From a virus, in IMG/VR virus record IMGVR_UViG_3300046810_000495, positions 1 through 25,278 of that record: a DNA stretch of 25,278 bases; one strand, given 5' to 3'. Shown piece after piece: positions 23,777 through 25,278 of this stretch. Made by a program: the position numbers and the translations under genes. Under the pieces are notes generated by a model. The model ran no database searches, was not told the DNA's origin, and was given only the letters and a program-made list of their open reading frames with translations. The first letter of the stretch is position 1. Each line of letters starts with the position of its first letter.

Positions 23777-25278
23777 TTAATCGCCTGTCAGATTGTGAAG
23801 CACCAACGCCGTAGTGGATACGTCGGTGCTAGAAATGAATCGTCCATCCGTACCCACATAGGCCCGACGCGTGTTGAAGTAGTTGCGCACTTCTTTGATG
23901 GCTTCATCTGAATAGCTGATGTTGCAGTTCATCATATCGCCGTCGAAGTCGGCATCCAGCTTAGCCAACTTAGTTGGGTGAGGAGACATCGACTTCATGT
24001 ACGGACCAGGGATAGGGAACTCCATGGCGGTGTGGTCGTCATCCAGCGGCTCCCAGTTACGACCCAGTTCACGGCGGCGCTCAGCAACCGTGGTGGTGCG
24101 GGTGTACAGCATGGTCGGGTAAACCGAACCCACACCGGTAATTGGGTAACGCGTTACAGTGGCTGGATAATTATTCCACACGCGATAACCGGACAAATAA
24201 ATTAATTCGCAGAACGTCAGCGGGAAGACGTGTTCTTTGCTACGACCCGGTGGCAACTCGTCGATGTCGTTGAAGATCTTGAACGTACCATCCGGACCTT
24301 TGTAAATCAGGCCCAGATAACGTCCTTCGATTTCCATGGCCTTATCCCGCACGCCTTCGTCGCGGAAAGCATTCACGACCTTCTCCAACCCTTCGTTGGT
24401 TTGGTAGCGGTCGTAGTACATGGTCTTCAGCGTGACATCTTCGCGCTTCAGTGTTTTCTTGTTGACCAACTGTGCTGGCAGATTGTAGTCAGGGAATACC
24501 TGCGACAACCAGCCACGCTTGAGATGGTACAACGTAATGGGGAGCAAACCCTTGATGACTTGGAACAAGCCGATCGCTGTGTCGTTGAAACCCATGGACT
24601 TCGGTTCGCCAAGGTAACGCACTTCTGCAGGCAGAGCGGTGATCACGTTACCCGTACCGTTCATGATGCGCCGGCTAGCCCATTTACCCTGGATCAGTTT
24701 GTTCTTGCCGTAGATGATGCGCTCGAACAATTCGTAGATCGCATTGAACGTGGTTTGCAACTTGAAGCGCGCACGGTCAATCAGTTCTGGGTTGGAACGA
24801 ATGGCGATGTCGGACAGCGTGTTTGCCACTGACAGCAGCTGACGATACAGCGGGTTGACTTCGTCTTCCCGGGGGCGACCGTCAGGGCCGATCTCAACGT
24901 CGCGCAGTCCGGCAGGCAGCACCAGCACTTTAGAAGTGGTGGCATAGGTCCGGTACTTCTCGATCACCTTGATGGCTTGGTCACGCTTGTCGGAGTTGTT
25001 ACGCACGAATTCGATCTTGTCCCAGTATTTCAGGAAGAAGTGGAATCCGGTATCGCCGTCAACCGGGTCCGAACGTTCGAAGTCTTTCTTCTCTGGATTC
25101 CAGACGGCATATTCGTTGCCGGACATGATGCCGCCGTACAGACGCTTGAGTTGAATCAACAGACCGTAAATCACGGGATGGAAAACTGGTACCTTCACGT
25201 CGATGTAGGCGTAGCGGCGTGAACGAACATCGTCACCAATTCGACCAAAGATCTTGGTCGAGAACAGGCCATCCGGAT
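23777..25278 (-). CDS. Virion RNA polymerase beta'-like subunit, N-terminal fragment (phiKZ gp180-like; 5' end outside window)
   Basis: The frame runs open from the window edge, so the GTG at 25198 is not the true start. The peptide before it (PDGLFSTKIFGRIGDDVRSR...) matches the beta' N-terminal PERDGLFCARIFGP. Counting from that GTG, GKWASRRIMNGTGNVITALP (171-190) matches the GKRVDYSGRSVI region, and LDADFDGDMMN (414-424) is the absolutely conserved NADFDGD motif; D417, D419 and D421 bind the catalytic magnesium. The protein ends 52 residues later, at LHNLTGD, aligning with YYMTRD of E. coli beta'. The bridge helix and trigger loop must therefore come from other proteins, as in phiKZ, where beta' is split. 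The zinc-binding domain with its four cysteines is absent. Confidence 0.93.
   Translation of the reverse strand, partial: PDGLFSTKIFGRIGDDVRSRRYAYIDVKVPVFHPVIYGLLIQLKRLYGGIMSGNEYAVWNPEKKDFERSDPVDGDTGFHFFLKYWDKIEFVRNNSDKRDQAIKVIEKYRTYATTSKVLVLPAGLRDVEIGPDGRPREDEVNPLYRQLLSVANTLSDIAIRSNPELIDRARFKLQTTFNAIYELFERIIYGKNKLIQGKWASRRIMNGTGNVITALPAEVRYLGEPKSMGFNDTAIGLFQVIKGLLPITLYHLKRGWLSQVFPDYNLPAQLVNKKTLKREDVTLKTMYYDRYQTNEGLEKVVNAFRDEGVRDKAMEIEGRYLGLIYKGPDGTFKIFNDIDELPPGRSKEHVFPLTFCELIYLSGYRVWNNYPATVTRYPITGVGSVYPTMLYTRTTTVAERRRELGRNWEPLDDDHTAMEFPIPGPYMKSMSPHPTKLAKLDADFDGDMMNCNISYSDEAIKEVRNYFNTRRAYVGTDGRFISSTDVSTTALVLHNLTGD

Noticed and set aside
1-25278. CRISPR arrays, insertion sequences, integrase or attachment sites
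   Set aside because: No regularly spaced repeats, transposase or recombinase motifs, or terminal inverted repeats were seen.

Overview
The window is a piece of a giant (jumbo) myovirus of the phiKZ type (nucleus-forming phages, Chimalliviridae), most likely infecting a Gram-negative bacterium such as Pseudomonas, Erwinia or a relative. The diagnostic genes are a large terminase with complete ATPase and nuclease motifs, a 693-residue tail sheath and 289-residue tail tube, a prohead protease of the T4 gp21/phiKZ gp175 type, and two subunits of a multisubunit RNA polymerase of bacterial beta/beta' ancestry. The host is not determined by the sequence. phiKZ gene numbers used below come from memory of gene order and length, not from a search.

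Layout. Positions 1-107 hold the start of a leftward gene for a small hydrophobic protein. Positions 108-821 are non-coding, rich in hairpins and promoter-like motifs. A rightward block (822-3317) has three unrecognised genes, the first possibly an internal head protein. It ends at a bidirectional hairpin facing the leftward terL-to-structural block (3355-10947: terL and three proteins in the order of phiKZ gp25-gp28). A divergent intergenic region (10948-11180) then leads to the rightward sheath-tube pair (11181-14128). Positions 14129-14857 carry no convincing gene but contain two terminators, direct repeats and many hairpins. From 14858 to the window end everything is leftward: two small proteins, the prohead protease, two probable virion proteins (gp176/gp177 positions), a 65-residue protein, the complete beta-like subunit, and an N-terminal beta' fragment that runs off the window.

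How it fits together. The protease should mature the prohead. The beta/beta' pair belongs to the virion RNA polymerase that is packaged and injected to transcribe early genes. The terminase packages DNA, and sheath and tube form the contractile tail. In phiKZ the terL-sheath-tube cluster (gp25-30) and the protease-virion RNAP cluster (gp175-180) lie far apart. Here they are neighbours.

The most interesting non-gene signals are these: (i) almost every terminator-like hairpin is followed within a few bases, on the exit side, by TATG, the core I recall for phiKZ late promoters; (ii) the nonamer CTATATTAC, which contains the phiKZ early promoter core as I recall it, occurs three times, each oriented toward a small gene; (iii) a predicted three-way-junction structure at 330-397; (iv) a roughly 540-base structured non-coding stretch at 14314-14857; (v) a beta' fragment that lacks the zinc-binding domain and ends just after the catalytic DFDGD domain.
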